64,000 nt of DNA from Astropecten irregularis. Lineage: Eukaryota > Echinodermata > Asteroidea > Paxillosida > Astropectinidae. The position numbers and the translations under genes are program-made. This document shows positions 21,679 through 33,599 of the stretch, one piece after another (position 1 is the first letter of the stretch; each line of letters begins with the position of its first letter). The stretch covers positions 1,178,001 to 1,242,000 of the forward strand of contig OZ020254.1 in NCBI GenBank assembly GCA_963971285.1. The letters run 5' to 3'. Under the pieces are notes generated by a model that had not been told where the DNA came from, searched no databases, and saw only the letters and a list, made by a program, of their open reading frames with translations.

Positions 21679-23550
21679 CCCTAACTTGTCCGGTGGTCTG
21701 CGTTAGCGCCCTCTATTTGTGATGGTACACGGTGCTGGTGGTGCAGTTGGACACTGGATTGTGTAATCAGCTAATCTTGTTTGTTGTCCAGGCTAGGATC
21801 AGAGTAACGGTAATCAAGTAACCTTCAATGTATCGTAGAGGAAGAGCAAAGAACGGAGCTAGGATCAGAGAAGAGCTGATCAGACCTGGTAAGAATCAAT
21901 TTCGTTCTGACAGTGACAGTTTCTTTGACCACTGATGACCATTACGGGAAACCATATTACAGTCTAAGACAAGTTAGGCCTACCTTATGGGTTCATGATC
22001 CTGGACTAATGTAACTTGTAAGTGAGTTTTAAGGGTTTTTTGACCAACAATGATTGATACGTTTTGAATGCAGTGGCAGCCATTATCTCAAAACGCCCTC
22101 TGCTCCATAGAGTTGTGCACAAGTGATGTCTGCAGTGGAATTCTAGTAATAATGACAATGAATATGTAGCCTAGTAAAGTAGTAGGCCTATTACTAATAG
22201 TAATGGATTTCGTTCTGTAAAAAGGGGTGTTTTCAGTTTGTTGCTGTTAATGTCTTGAATGTAACATCATTATTGTCTGCACTGTTGAAAACGTATTGTT
22301 ATTTAGGCCTAACGTTAGTCATATCCTGCAGTTATCGGTTTTCGCTCCGATAACAGGAAAGTTTCTCAAAAATGGAAACGAAATGGAATATCATAAAATC
22401 ACTCCTCACATCTTTCAACTGGACACTTCCAGATTATTATCTGTAAAAATCCTCGAAGTTCAAGTCTTTTCTTTGAAAATATTGTCCGTCATTTACAGGG
22501 ATACTAATTCCGCTATGTAAACGCGACGTCATGTGTTTTCACCCCCTTGGCTGAGTGCCAAAGTTCATTGACATCGGGGTAGCTATGGCGCACCAAGTCA
22601 CTCAAAAACGGCTGGAATATTGTCCTGACTTGATTCTTCTTACTGGGTCAATTGAGTTTATTTTGAAAAGGTTCTAAAACAGTCCTGATTCCAAGATTGT
22701 GAATTATAGATAATTTATCAACAATATCACGCATGACATATTTAAAGGCAAATAAAAATTAAATCTAATTGTTTATCTTTATGTGAAATATTATCACGGC
22801 ATTTTTCATAATATCTGGCATCATTATGAGAGGCCTAAACATGGATACATCAGCTTATTAAAGTTAAAACTTAAAGGAGAAAAACAAAACACTGTCACTC
22901 CGATTAGAGAAAGACTTTAACACTTTTGTCTCATTGGCATGCCATAAAAACCCAGATCGCAACAGGGTCACATGGCCTGCCGTCCGACATCTGAAGAAGG
23001 AAAGTTGCTTGAGCAGACGACAGTTTAGTTTAAAATATTTGGCCACAGATTGTGTCTTTTATAAACGTTTGAACATTAGCCTTAAAATGCATTAGTAATA
23101 TACACCCAAAATCACATAGTTTTTAACTTTTGAGTATCACTCAGGACTGGAAACTTTACTTTCATTATCCTGAATGTTGGAGATAGCCCTGAGTGTAGTT
23201 ATCACTTCAGGGATACTGATCACAAAGAATCTTGCACTATCTCGCGGTAAACGGGAGTCGAATTTGGGGAGCGAAAACACATGTCGGGTGAAAACACATG
23301 ACTGGACGATATAATATTTTTGTGAACTTGTGGGAAGCAGTGTGAGTGTCCATGTTAATTTTGCTAAATTTGAGGTCATACAAAAATAGGTCACATATTC
23401 AACTTGATATTATTTTCATCATAACCGGTTAAAATGACAAGAGGATGACCAAATCACCAAACTTCTTTTTCTTTGGTTAATTTAATATTTTGTCAGACCC
23501 AACTAAAAAAGTCCACAATTTTGCATTATTTTATTTTCCAATTGTTCATC
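21679..23550. other. Intergenic, possible distant first exon
   Basis: No coding region is supported. GATCAGACCTG|GTAAGA near 21889 would make a good splice donor and could belong to a noncoding first exon of the plus-strand membrane-protein gene, but nothing else supports that. Confidence 0.4.
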
Positions 23551-25702
23551 AGGGCATTTCCACGGTAACTTTCGTTACATTTTTAGGGGTTTTAGTACAC
23601 TCAAATGACTCTCACAACTGATTGCATAGGTTTCAACTGTCAGACTTTTTATTATTTGAACACTATAACATAGGTTGTTGAAACATATGAAAACAAACTA
23701 GAAAGCTTTTTTTTTCTTTGAGTGACAATGGTTCAAACTTTGGTAACTTACGTTACATGAAAAGGACATGCCTTATTTTTGGAAAGACTAGATTTAAAAG
23801 TCTCCTCATACTGCACATGGAATAATGAAATTAATAAATGCTGTTTGTTTGTTGGCATGTTAACTAGTTATAAATAGGGTAAGAAGAAAAATCCATTTTA
23901 CGATTTTGGTGATATAACCTAAAATAGCGGTAACTTACGTTACGGTAACTTACGTTACAGTTTGTCCATTCAACAACAAACTGCATGAAATGCTTTGAAT
24001 TCAGAAATTTTATTTAAAATCCAATTGCTTTTGCTGGCAAAATTAATTTTAATGTCTTCTTGACATATGATGGCAATTAAATTTGCATAAAATATTGATT
24101 GGAAACTTAATTTTAAAAGAAATTGAATTTAAAATGGATTTTATTATGCAGTTTGCGCATGTGAACCTGTCGTTCGCTGACATGGTCATGCACAATAAGT
24201 TTATACAAGTATTTAAAAAGATTCCTGAAAAAACATAAATGTCCCATTGCCGAATACTGCATTCACCAGGTATTGAGCTTGTGCAGTGGCATTCCCATGG
24301 GCATTGCATTTGTTCTAGGCCTTCTCATTATCTCCTCTATAAGTCGTCACAATTTACATGTAGCAATTTCACTGCCTGGTTGTCTCTTTCCTCTCTATGC
24401 TCTTTCTTTTAGCCCTGGAACATTTTAAGACAAAAGACCCATTCCTCTCTCTTTCATATTGGCACATTTCCATACATGAGCAGCTTGCCTCTTGTTGTAA
24501 TTTCCACACTGGGCTTTTTAGTGCTTGATAATTAAGCATGCTTACTTGGAGGTATTTTGGCTCTGTTGAAAGAAAAGAAAAACTGACATTTCAATTTAAG
24601 ATTTGTTTTCAAATGTATTGAAAAAGATGTGCTGAATCTATTAAAGACATTTGATGACAAAATGTGATTGAATTGTTACCCTGAATTTAAATGCCCCCCA
24701 AATTACATAAGATATAAAACTATCATTTAATGCTAAATCATCCCCAAATAATAATTAAAAGTGCAAAATAATGAATTTGTATACAGCATAATTGTACAAT
24801 ACATGAAATTTCTTACTCACCAAAGCAGGAAATTTATGAAAAGAAGCTAGAAGCTGTCATAAGCCGAAAGACAGTTCTTGTCTTAGTGAAAATCATTACA
24901 TGTATAAACCTTACATACATGTACATGTACCATGTACACATTTTCTACGTATGTGTTCTAAAAATAGAAAACATGTTTGAAGTAACAGTAAATTGGTTAC
25001 ATTGATGGGGAAATCTACTCTAAACACTGCCTTCTATTGTTTTATGTTGCTATTTATTAAGTTTAATGCAAGTCATGAGCATTATATACACGTATGCAAA
25101 ACTATGCATAGGTTTGGCACAGTAACTTACGTTACGTTTGGGTAACTTTCGTTACACGGTAACTTACGTTACAGATTTTGGCAGCTATTTTTTTCTATGT
25201 GGGTACATCTTGGTATGTTCCATGGTTTCTATTTTATTTGTCATGCTTAGAAGGAGGAGAAAAATAATCGCCAGATTTCAAATCCAACAAATAAACGTGT
25301 GATGTGAAAAAATGCATGTTTTGGTAACTTACGTTACATCGCCCGAAAGACCAATTTTAAGATTTTCTGCTAACTTCTATGAGCAAGATGAATAAATACA
25401 GTTACTTGGATATGAAAGGTTACATATCTGACAATACAAAAGTGAATAAATTCCATTGAATACTGACTGGCAAATAAAGCAAATGACTGGTTGTTACATT
25501 TGCACTATTTTAAACACAATATTTGGGGGGAGAGTATCACAGAGGTATTCATGATTTTTGGGGGGAATGGGAAATAAATTTGAAAAATGTTTGTGCTTTC
25601 CATACACCTTGGGTTATGTACAACAAGTTAAGATGACATTTGGAATGTGAAATGCCATTTCAATTTTTAAGGCCATGTCCCTATTTTCATGGAAATGCCC
25701 CA
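23551..25702. mobile_element. Candidate 2.15-kb element with eight GTAACTT(A/T)CGTTAC motifs
   Basis: Eight copies of the interrupted palindrome GTAAC-TTAC/TTTC-GTTAC occur at 23565, 23743, 23930, 23945, 25122, 25142, 25159 and 25324, and nowhere else in the window. They group in two clusters toward the two sides. The block is bounded by GGGCATTTCCACGG on the left and CATGGAAATGCCCC on the right, an inverted pair of about 13 bases. The interior is AT-rich and has no frame above 90 codons. I infer a non-autonomous transposon; the exact ends and any target duplication are uncertain. Confidence 0.5.
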
Positions 25703-26552
25703 CAAACATGGAACTGTTATAAGATCATATTTGTAATGATAGGATGGAGTTTAGGAAATCAAGGAATTTTAGGGGAAACTAACCAAGGGATATGTAGGCC
25801 TATAATTTTGTTTTGATATTAACTTCTCCAAGAGTCCAACAAGCACTGTGCTTGTAAATTGTATACCATAGGGTTTTGCACTTTTCTGGGATATATGCAG
25901 TACACACGTAATCCTGCTGCCTATGTAGGTCAAAGTCCGCTAGTCACCGATTACATAAAATATCATTTGACCCGTACTCTGTCACTGTCACTGGTGAATG
26001 CAGTTATTCCCTGTCTACACAATATCACACAATGCTGTACAAAGCATGATTGAATGCAATGTAAGTCTGTTGACTTTTCACTATATGGGTGATGGGTGAA
26101 TGGGTGATGTGTATCCTAGGGTTTTTTTGTATTCAGGAGTTTATTATATGATTTGGAATGTTTTGTTGTTGTGTTGTACATTCTATCATTCTTTAGACTG
26201 TCTGGGTAAAAAAAGTCAGCATTTCGTGCGTACATACTTTATGGACGGCCCCTTAGTACTTAGGAAGCTTTCCGGCTGTCTGCAGTTTACACTGTACTGT
26301 AGGCCTATCTGCTGCAGTACTGGTCATTGTAGTTTTGCCTGCTGGTTGCTAATTAATCTAAGGCTGTGGTTTTCTTCAAATTTATATATCAGAATTGTTC
26401 TTTTGAAGTGCTTTGAAGCAAATTCTTAATGTTTCTGTACCTAAGTCATGCAAACATCAGTAGGCCTATTTAAGTAAATACAGTGTACAATGCAATTCCT
26501 CACAATACCAAATAAATACCAACATTGCCAGGTTACTTTTCTATTGGCAGAA
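25703..26552. other. Intergenic, no supported gene
   Basis: A frame of 109 codons at 26100-26429 has no domain or splice support. Otherwise nothing. Confidence 0.5.
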
Positions 26553-26776
26553 TTAAGGCGCCTTTCCATATATGCGCGTTTTTTCGTCCGCTGCGTATAC
26601 GTTGCGTGTACGTAGCGTCGCAAAAAAAATGAACATTATAAAAAAACAAGCGACCCTTTCCATAATGTGCGTGTGCGTTTGAAAAGGCCACGTGCATCTT
26701 TTTAATGGGCAATTTTAACGCACACGCAACGTACACGCAGCGTATAAAAAAACGCGCATATGGAAAGGCGCCTTTA
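26553..26776. repeat. Family D MITE-like element
   Basis: About 224 bp. TTAAGGCGCCTTTCCATA at the left is mirrored by TATGGAAAGGCGCCTTTA at the right. The interior carries CGCACACGCAACGTACACGC on one side and its complement-like partner on the other, with AAAAAAACAAGCGACCC in the middle. A second copy lies at 40097-40305. Confidence 0.85.
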
Positions 26777-27024
26777 TGTAAACATATTGTATTGTAGGAC
26801 TGTGTTTACCTAATGTAGTCTACCGAGTAATTTTCACAAGCAGACAATTAGGTACATTGTTGAAAAGGAAATGTCTGATGATTATTGGATGCAAGAAGTA
26901 GTTTTTAAGGTGAGCTAGAGGCAAATGCTTTTATTTATTGATGGTGATTTTCAGTTGTTGTTTGTCTATTACTTGTCTGTTTGTCTGTTTGTTCATTTGA
27001 TGGCTACTCATTTGTGGGTTCGCT

Positions 27025-27386
27025 TAAGTTATTACCAGGACAGTATTGGTAACATACCCAAACAGAAATGTTCACAGATTTACGTATAACTTTCAGGGTA
27101 TGAAGATAGTGGTGGTAGAAACATACCGTTAAAATATTTCTGGCTGAAATGCTGTATTTATCCAGAATTTAGTCAAAACGAAAACAGTTTTGATCTCAGG
27201 GTAAGATCAAAAGCAATTTTTATGATTTATTACAAAATTTGAGTCGGGTTTTTGCTATTTTCTCATGACTCAGATGTCCGATTGAGCTAAAATGTTCACA
27301 GGTTTATCATTTCATGTACAGGCTGGATTAGACAAAATGTGACTGTTGCTCTGTGACCTTTACCAAGCATGTATTATACCTTTAAG
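27025..27386 (+). repeat. Family C element, long form
   Basis: From GGACAGTATTGGTAACATACC to ATGTATTATACCTTTAA, with all internal landmarks of the main subfamily. Confidence 0.85.
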
Positions 27387-27446
27387 TATGTACGTCCTTT
27401 CAGTGTATGAATTATTAATGTCTGTTGTCATTTTGGGGGTTCAAAG

Positions 27447-27728
27447 GGCAATTCCATGGTTACGGTACTCACATTACGTAATTCATGCGCTGTTCCTAAC
27501 ATAAGTATTTAGATATTGTTTGCCTTGTTGAATATTGTCTGAATGTACTCTTAAAATTGCTATACGGGTAAATCTTTCATTTTAGCCATTTTTCGTTAGA
27601 CTTAGGTAGGCCATGTGTCCATCTTCTATGGAGTTATGGAGTAAACGTATGCATCAAAGTAGTCAAAGCCAAAAGAATCTGAAACATGGATGAAAAATGT
27701 CCTGACTTGAGAGAACATGGAATTACCG
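27447..27728. repeat. Small element with ends like the GTAAC-motif element
   Basis: The left end GGGCAATTCCATGGTTACGG and the right end ACATGGAATTACC form an inverted pair resembling the bounds of the 23551-25702 block (GGGCATTTCCACGG). CATTACGTAATTCATG lies near the left end. The interior is unique. The relationship is tentative. Confidence 0.4.
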
Positions 27729-27905
27729 AGCCACTTTTTTTGAAGAAATGAAAGATGACAATTGGTTTGTTTTTTTTCTGTTTTTTTCTCTTTCTCCATA
27801 TTTGCCTTGTTTATGTCATTTTTGTGGTTTTGACTAAGCTTTCATTGGTTGTTTTTGTCTCGCTGATTTCATTTTCACTTTTGCCATCCATTTTTAGAAG
27901 TCATC

Positions 27906-30344
27906 ATGAGTTCCCTCGACAGCAGTGAAGATCTGGTGGATGTCAAGAAGCTTAAGGATGAAACCGGGGTAAGTTGAATCAGCCCACAGCTCGAAATATG
28001 GCTTAGCAAATTGTTATATGTGCTAAGAAGGGAACCGGTCAGTTTTGAAACAAGTCACATGCAATGTAGAAATTTGGTTGGTAACCGGTATTTGCCCTCA
28101 GGGCAACACTTCAAAGCTAAGCAGAATTGTATGCACAGCAGTTTGGTGAATGTTAATAATGGAATTGATGTTAATAATGGAATTGATGTTGATGCCAAAA
28201 AAAAAAAAAAAATTGACTATTGAGGTCACCACCAACGTAGGGCTGGATAGCTCAGTTGGTAAGAGCGCCTGTATGGTATTCAGGAGGTCCTGGTTCGAAT
28301 CCCGCTTAATTAAATTTTTCTTTGTTCACTTTTCAGTAATAATAATAATTTGTTTGTTGGTGTTGTGGTTTATATCAACAGTCCTTTTGGCAAAGACGTC
28401 ATGATGTCATCGCGTGGTTTCTGGGCATTTTGTTCATCCTCGCTATCATAGGAGGTATGTTTGGCTTCGGAGCCCTGCGCAACTGGGACGCCAACTCCGG
28501 TTGGACCCACAATGAGAGCCTGACTTCCGAAGAGCGTTTCTTACCCGAGCCATTCACGCCAGAGCCAGACGTCCCTGGAAGGCATGGTGACGATGCTGTC
28601 GGCCGGTGGTACTACTGGAAGCTGCCTCCAAGCCAAGCCACTGCTTTGACCCGGGTCGCAGTGTGGCTGTGCTTCTCATGCCACATGATGCTCATGTGGG
28701 GCTGCATCTTCTACGGTCAGAAGCAGAAGTTGGTTTGGCAGTCCAGCACGGCACCTCGCTACTCTGGCAAGCTGGAGACCTTCAATTATGTTGCGCTTGC
28801 CGTCAACGCCCTCTTTCACCTCCTTCACCTAGGACAGACCCACTGGACTTACGACGCCACGGCACAGGACGTGTCGGTGGCAAGCTCCCAGAGCTCCGTC
28901 ATCATGCTCATTGTGCTGGTCCTGGTGCTGGAGTACCGCGACCGTGGACTTGCATTTGGTTGGCCGACTGTCAGAAACAATGACCGTGTCAGTACGTTTC
29001 TGCGTCTGCCACGTGGCACCGTCAATCTGCTGCGGAAGTACCACGGCTATGCCTTTGCCTGGGCTGCGATCTACACCTTCTGGTACCATCCGATGGAGAA
29101 CACCTGGGGTCACGCCATGGGTTTCTTCCACACCTTCATCATCATGCTGCAGGGAAGCCTCATCTATACCAAGATGCATCTGAATCGCTACTGGAGGCTG
29201 ATCCTAGAGTCCTGGGTCCTCCTCCATGGGAGTGTCGTGGCCTCTCAGACCGGTGGACCGGACCTGAATGGCACCCTCCTCTGGCCCATGTTCTGCTTTG
29301 GTTTCCTGTGGATGTTGACCATGACCCAGCTGTATGGACTCCCCTTCTGGAAGAAGCTACCAGCCTGGGTCCGTCCCGCTCCCTTCATTGTCTACCTGGC
29401 TGCTACCATTGGGGTCTACTCCACGCTACCGGACCGTCAAGGACGTTATTGGATTAGACTCAACGAGATCATCCGTATCCCTGCCATTGAGTACCTGGCT
29501 GCACTGTTCACATGGATCATCATTGAATTCTTCTTGTTCATTGAGAGAAAGGTACGGTAATTCTTAATGCCTTGGCTTAATGTTTTGAAACAGGCACCAG
29601 GTTCAGAGAACAGAAAGAAACAGATTCATTCAAGGACCAGATAAGGGAAGAAAGATATTGGTATCAAAGCGTCACACACTCCTAACTCTGAGCATGGTAA
29701 CTGAATACATACTTACCGGTATTCAGCACTTGGCGTATCTAGGGGTGGTGGGGGGCAACAGGGGCATGTGCTCTGGGTACCACTTTTTTAAGGGCGATAG
29801 CTGTACTGTTGAAAATATTGGAAATCTAATCCGATGAACAGAGGAAGAAAGATTCCAATTGTCTAATTGTCTAAGAACTGCTCCCTGGTGATGTACAGCT
29901 TGCTTCAAGGGAGGGAGGGAGGGCACTGTCTGGTGATGCAATGGTGGCTCGTACAATGTCCTGATCCAGGTTAATACTTTCCCCTCTATCCCACAGGCCC
30001 AAGCCTCAACACGTCCCGAGCCTCTCAGTCCAGCCTGGGAAGCCCTCTACCTCATGTTCATCCTCCTGGTCTACACCCTGATGATGACTCTGAGTGCCCT
30101 GGTCCAGATCCTGGACCTGAAGATGAGTCTCATCACGCTCATGGTCATCTTAGTCTTTGTCTTCATCATGGGCGTCAGCATCACCAGCATGATGCTGAAG
30201 CAGTGCTTCCGCCAGCCGGCAGGGAAGGGTACCGTCAGTCCGATCAAGGGGGAGACCGCTGGGAACACGGAGACCGGTCGCCCAGAAAATACCAGCGGCA
30301 AAAATGGAGTGGAGAATATGGCCGTGGAAAACAGTGATTTGTAA
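27906..30344 (+). CDS. Unrecognised membrane protein with about 12 transmembrane segments
   Basis: Coding exons 27906-27968, 28382-29551 and 29997-30344 join in phase 0 (donors GTAAGT and GTACGG; acceptors AACAG and CACAG) to give 526 residues. The ATG follows a pyrimidine tract and AG at 27896-27897, so a noncoding exon probably lies upstream. The product has a charged cytosolic-looking start, TM1 at about 29-52, an extracytosolic loop with sequon N65 and a Pro/Glu-rich stretch, and then some eleven more hydrophobic segments. The C-terminal tail is hydrophilic (about 463-526). Histidines cluster in the core: H167, H170, H175, then H242, H257, H265, H271 and H287 across two membrane spans (YHGYAF, WYHP, WGHAMGFFH). 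That spacing could suit a metal or haem ligand set, which is inference. Codon use, length and clean splicing argue for a real gene. I do not recognise the family and assign no function. Confidence 0.85.
28241..28311 (+). repeat. tRNA-derived SINE head in intron 1 of the membrane-protein gene
   Basis: GCTGGATAGCTCAGTTGG (A box) and GGTTCGAATCCC (B box) are spaced as in a tRNA. The T stem and acceptor stem are mismatched and no CCA-ready discriminator structure is present. Similar copies occur at 42409 (minus), 43972 (minus, partial) and 61228 (plus). It is a SINE, not a functional tRNA gene. A short TTAATAATGGAATTGATG tandem duplication and a poly-A run lie just upstream. Confidence 0.75.
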
Positions 30345-30654
30345 AAAGGTTGTTTCAAGATGACTTTCTTGAACCAAAGAAACGGAGAGATGAGGGAATG
30401 GAAAGCCAACATTCCTTGTTAAAACGATTACTGCCATGATAATCTTTGATCCCGTCTAAGATCTTTTATATTCCATTCCTCAAATTGGACAGTGGCTCAC
30501 TGAAAACAATGCTAAATATGATATAAACCCTAACCTTCCTCCATACCACAGTTTACTACACATGTTTTTTTTTGTCGTAGGTGTGGTTAGGGTATGTGTC
30601 ATGATACAAGGAAATGAAACTTGTGGACCATGATTAAAATTTTTTCTTTTCCTA
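30345..30654 (+). other. 3' flank of the membrane-protein gene
   Basis: Probable 3' UTR. No canonical AATAAA occurs close by. One is seen at about 31544-31549, beyond the fold-back at 30655, so the UTR may be long or may use a variant signal. Confidence 0.4.
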
Positions 30655-31142
30655 CTAAACTCCTCAAAAAAGGTTCTTCAACTCAAGTTTGAGGGATGAT
30701 ATCTTTTTTGTAACTGATCTATCAACGTTGAAACTGGTATCATTGGAAAGTGTGATTATTCCTCTTTACAATGTGTCATTTGTTATGCTAATATAATCGT
30801 GGAATGTACAGTCCTGATAAATAAGCAGCAAGGTCAAAAATGAAATGTTGCAAAGTTTGTAAATTCCAAATCGTTTCGAGGATGGACTGAGTTTGGTGTT
30901 GATGCGCTGATGCGTGAAAGCACGGTCCAAACATGGTGTATTCTCATTTGCATTTTGCAACATTTCACTTCTGATTTTGCCCTTTATTCAGGAGTAATGC
31001 ACATTCCATGATTACATAATTACAACAGATGGCACATCATTGCAAAAAGGAATAATGAAGCTTTCCAATGATACCAGTTTCACCGTTCATAGATCAGTAA
31101 CCAAACAGATATCATCCCTCAAACTTGAGTTGCAGAACTTTT
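30655..31142. repeat. Fold-back element, about 490 bp
   Basis: The left arm (AAGGTTCTTCAACTCAAGTT, GAGGGATGATATC, GGTATCATTGGAAAG) is repeated inverted on the right (CTTTCCAATGATACC, GATATCATCCCTCAA, CTTGAGTTGCAGAACTT), with the pairing continuing inward through GCTAATATAATCG/ GATTACATAATTAC. The loop is about 150 bp. Non-coding MITE-like element; a single copy here. Confidence 0.85.
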
Positions 31143-31580
31143 TTTTTTTTTTTGGGGGGGGGTTATTTGCATTATTTGTTTTTTTACTTATATCTACATT
31201 TTATCCTTAGAAATAGCCTTGATATTCTATGAGGCTGTGCCATACATGTAAGTACCCAGTTCACATACATGTAGATGTAGATCAGCCCTAGCTTGTACTT
31301 TTCCTGATGTTTCCACGGACCAAACATTATGCCTGGCTACAATGAACTGATAATTACTTGAACCTTACCGTAAGTTCTTTATACACACTTGTTGTGTATT
31401 AGTGATTTATTGCCACTTTTATTGGCTCCGATTACCGTGATTTCGTTGCCAAAGATTTAAAGAGTATTTGTCTAGTTCCAGTCCAAATTTTTATCTTTGA
31501 AAAAATGTTGAATCTGGTTTACATTCTTCCAGAGAACAACAAAAATAAAAACACATAAAAACCGTGGTCATAATCCTGTT
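31143..31580. other. Intergenic; poly-T/poly-G tract and AATAAA
   Basis: A T-run and a G-run lie at about 31139-31161. AATAAA at 31544-31549 may serve the upstream gene. Nothing else. Confidence 0.4.
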
Positions 31581-31890
31581 TTAAAGGTATAATACATGAT
31601 TGGTAAAGGTCCCAGATTAGCACTCACACTTTGTATGATCTAGCATGTACATGAAACTTACTCAATTTTTCTTATAAAGGGTAAAAAAAGTTTTTTAGTA
31701 ATTTTACCCTGAGATCAAAATAGTTTTTGGTCTTTGTTTTACTAATTTCTGGATAAATACACCATTTCGGGCAGAAATATGTTAACCACATGTTTCTATC
31801 AGCACCATCTTCATACCCTGAAAGTTATACGTAAATCTGTGAACATTTCTGTTTGGGTATGTTACCAATCCTGTGCTGTACCTATAAACA
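31581..31890 (-). repeat. Family C element, internally deleted
   Basis: TTTTAAAGGTATAATACATG at the left and GGTATGTTACCAATCCTGTG then CTGTACCTATAA at the right. Reverse orientation. Part of the middle after CATGTACATGAAAC is missing. Confidence 0.85.
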
Positions 31891-32583
31891 CTATAGTCCA
31901 GTTTACAGTCTAGTTAAATTGTTAATATGCAATTAGTAAGGTCAGAATAAATTGTATGCAATTGTAGCAGTATTACACATAATTACATGAAAATTATATA
32001 TTCTTTTGTACAATGACAGCTGCCAAACACAATGTAGTACTACTTTCCAGGGAAAAGGTAGAAAATATTTGTAAATTTCTGCAAGAGAAAAGTTTATAAA
32101 CGTTTTAATTGTAAATTATTCAATTGGGACGGCCAATAATTTTACTGCAGGTATATATTTTGTAAGTACATTGTATTTGGAGTGATTTTTGTTGTAATTT
32201 TAAAGTTGAGTGGCAGCCTTCTGTACTCAAAATTGTTTGATATTTTAACGACACTTTCGCACAAATGGCATTAAATTTCTATTCAAGCAGTTTTTGTAGG
32301 ATTATTAAATTTGTGTTAACGGACTAACATAAATTTTACTAAAGGTACATTTTTAGAATTGCAAAGTACAAAGATATTGTCACATTGATGCCTTTTTAAG
32401 ATTGATTCAGGTATTATTATTATCATATGCCATTTTTCAAATTAAATTATTTTATTTTTAATTTAACAAATTAAACACATTCCAATAAGTGACAAGATAT
32501 GTTTGTTTTTGTCGTAACTGTTTGAAGTGTTAGCAGGTGAATGTGTGATACGACTGTCCAAATGGATGGCTGTGTCCGTGGGG
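31891..32583. other. Intergenic, very AT-rich, nothing recognisable
   Basis: No gene, repeat family or motif of note. Confidence 0.5.
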
Positions 32584-33087
32584 TGACTTGCTTAAGTCCA
32601 CACTTTAACTCGAGCCCACAGCCCGACTCGAGTCTTCAACTTGACTTGAGTCCATGGGTTGCTTGACTTTGGTCCATTGCTCAACATAAGTCCATGACAC
32701 AACTTGAGGTTCATAGCCAGACCCGAATCCACAGCTGCTTGACTTGAGTCCACAGCTTGACCCAAGTCCCCAGCTTGACCCAAGTCCACAGCTACTTGAC
32801 CCAAGTCCACAGCTTGACCCGAGTCCACAGCTACTTGACCCAAGTCCACAGCTACTTGACCCAAGTCCACAGCTACTTGACCCAAGTCCACAGCTTGACC
32901 CGAGTCCACAGCTTGACCCAAGTCCACAGCTACTTGACCCAAGTCCACAGCTTGACCCAAGTCCACAGCTACTTGACAAAAGTCCACAGCTTGACCCAAG
33001 TCCACAGCTACTTGACCCAAGTCCACAGCTTGACCCAAGTCCACGGCTTGATTCCAGCCCGTGGGTCAACATAAGTCCATGACACTA
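32584..33087. repeat. Minisatellite of 18- and 21-bp units
   Basis: The core array (about 32733-33050) alternates CTTGACCCAAGTCCACAG (18) with a 21-base form carrying an extra CTA. Degenerate units extend to both sides, and TCAACATAAGTCCATGACAC occurs both before and after the array (32681 and 33064), so the array sits inside a longer duplication. Both unit lengths are multiples of three, so long repetitive frames open on both strands. These are artefacts, not genes. Confidence 0.92.
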
Positions 33088-33599
33088 CAGAAGTTCAGTT
33101 CACGACCTCAACCCATGATTAAATTTCAGAGTGAAAATTTCACAGGATGAGTGATATGCTACGAATCAACTTAAAAAGTGAGTTCTCACACAAAAACCGG
33201 ACGTGTGTTCGTTTTTGTCATTGTATGCCCTATTCTGCACCATACATGTATATCCATTAAGGTGCCTGCATAAATATGATATCAGTTTGTGCTTAAAATG
33301 CAAACACTACATGTCATACACTAATCCAACCATAGGTCCATGATCCAACTGACCATGACATGATAAAGTCCACAGGTCATCAGATCTGATCCATCCTGCA
33401 TTGCAACAGATTTTAGAGATAAGCTTTGTACAAGTTTGTAATCAGGAAGGATATTTGTTATCAGATTACATAATTTGCCAACTGCTATCATCCCAGGATG
33501 ATGTTTTTGTGTTGTGTGCAATGTACATGTATGTCTGCTTTGGTCATCTTAGTAACAATAATGGCCGTAAGAACTTGCACAAATATTGACACTTTCAAC
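33088..33599. other. Intergenic, nothing recognisable
   Basis: Unique AT-rich sequence. A diverged echo of the minisatellite unit (AGTCCACAGGTCATCAG) appears near 33366. Confidence 0.45.

Noticed and set aside
23551-25702. CRISPR-like array of short direct repeats
   Set aside because: The repeats are 14 bp, irregularly spaced, and the genome is animal; spacing and length do not fit a CRISPR array.
28241-28311. Functional tRNA gene
   Set aside because: Acceptor and T stems are mismatched, and related tRNA-like heads occur at three more sites, as expected of a SINE.
28430-29560. Start of the membrane protein at 28430
   Set aside because: That start is a TTG inside exon 2. An ATG exon at 27906-27968 joins it in phase 0 with good splice signals.
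32592-33082. Open frames of 105-155 codons on both strands
   Set aside because: They run through a minisatellite whose unit lengths are multiples of three; the translations are pure repeats on both strands.
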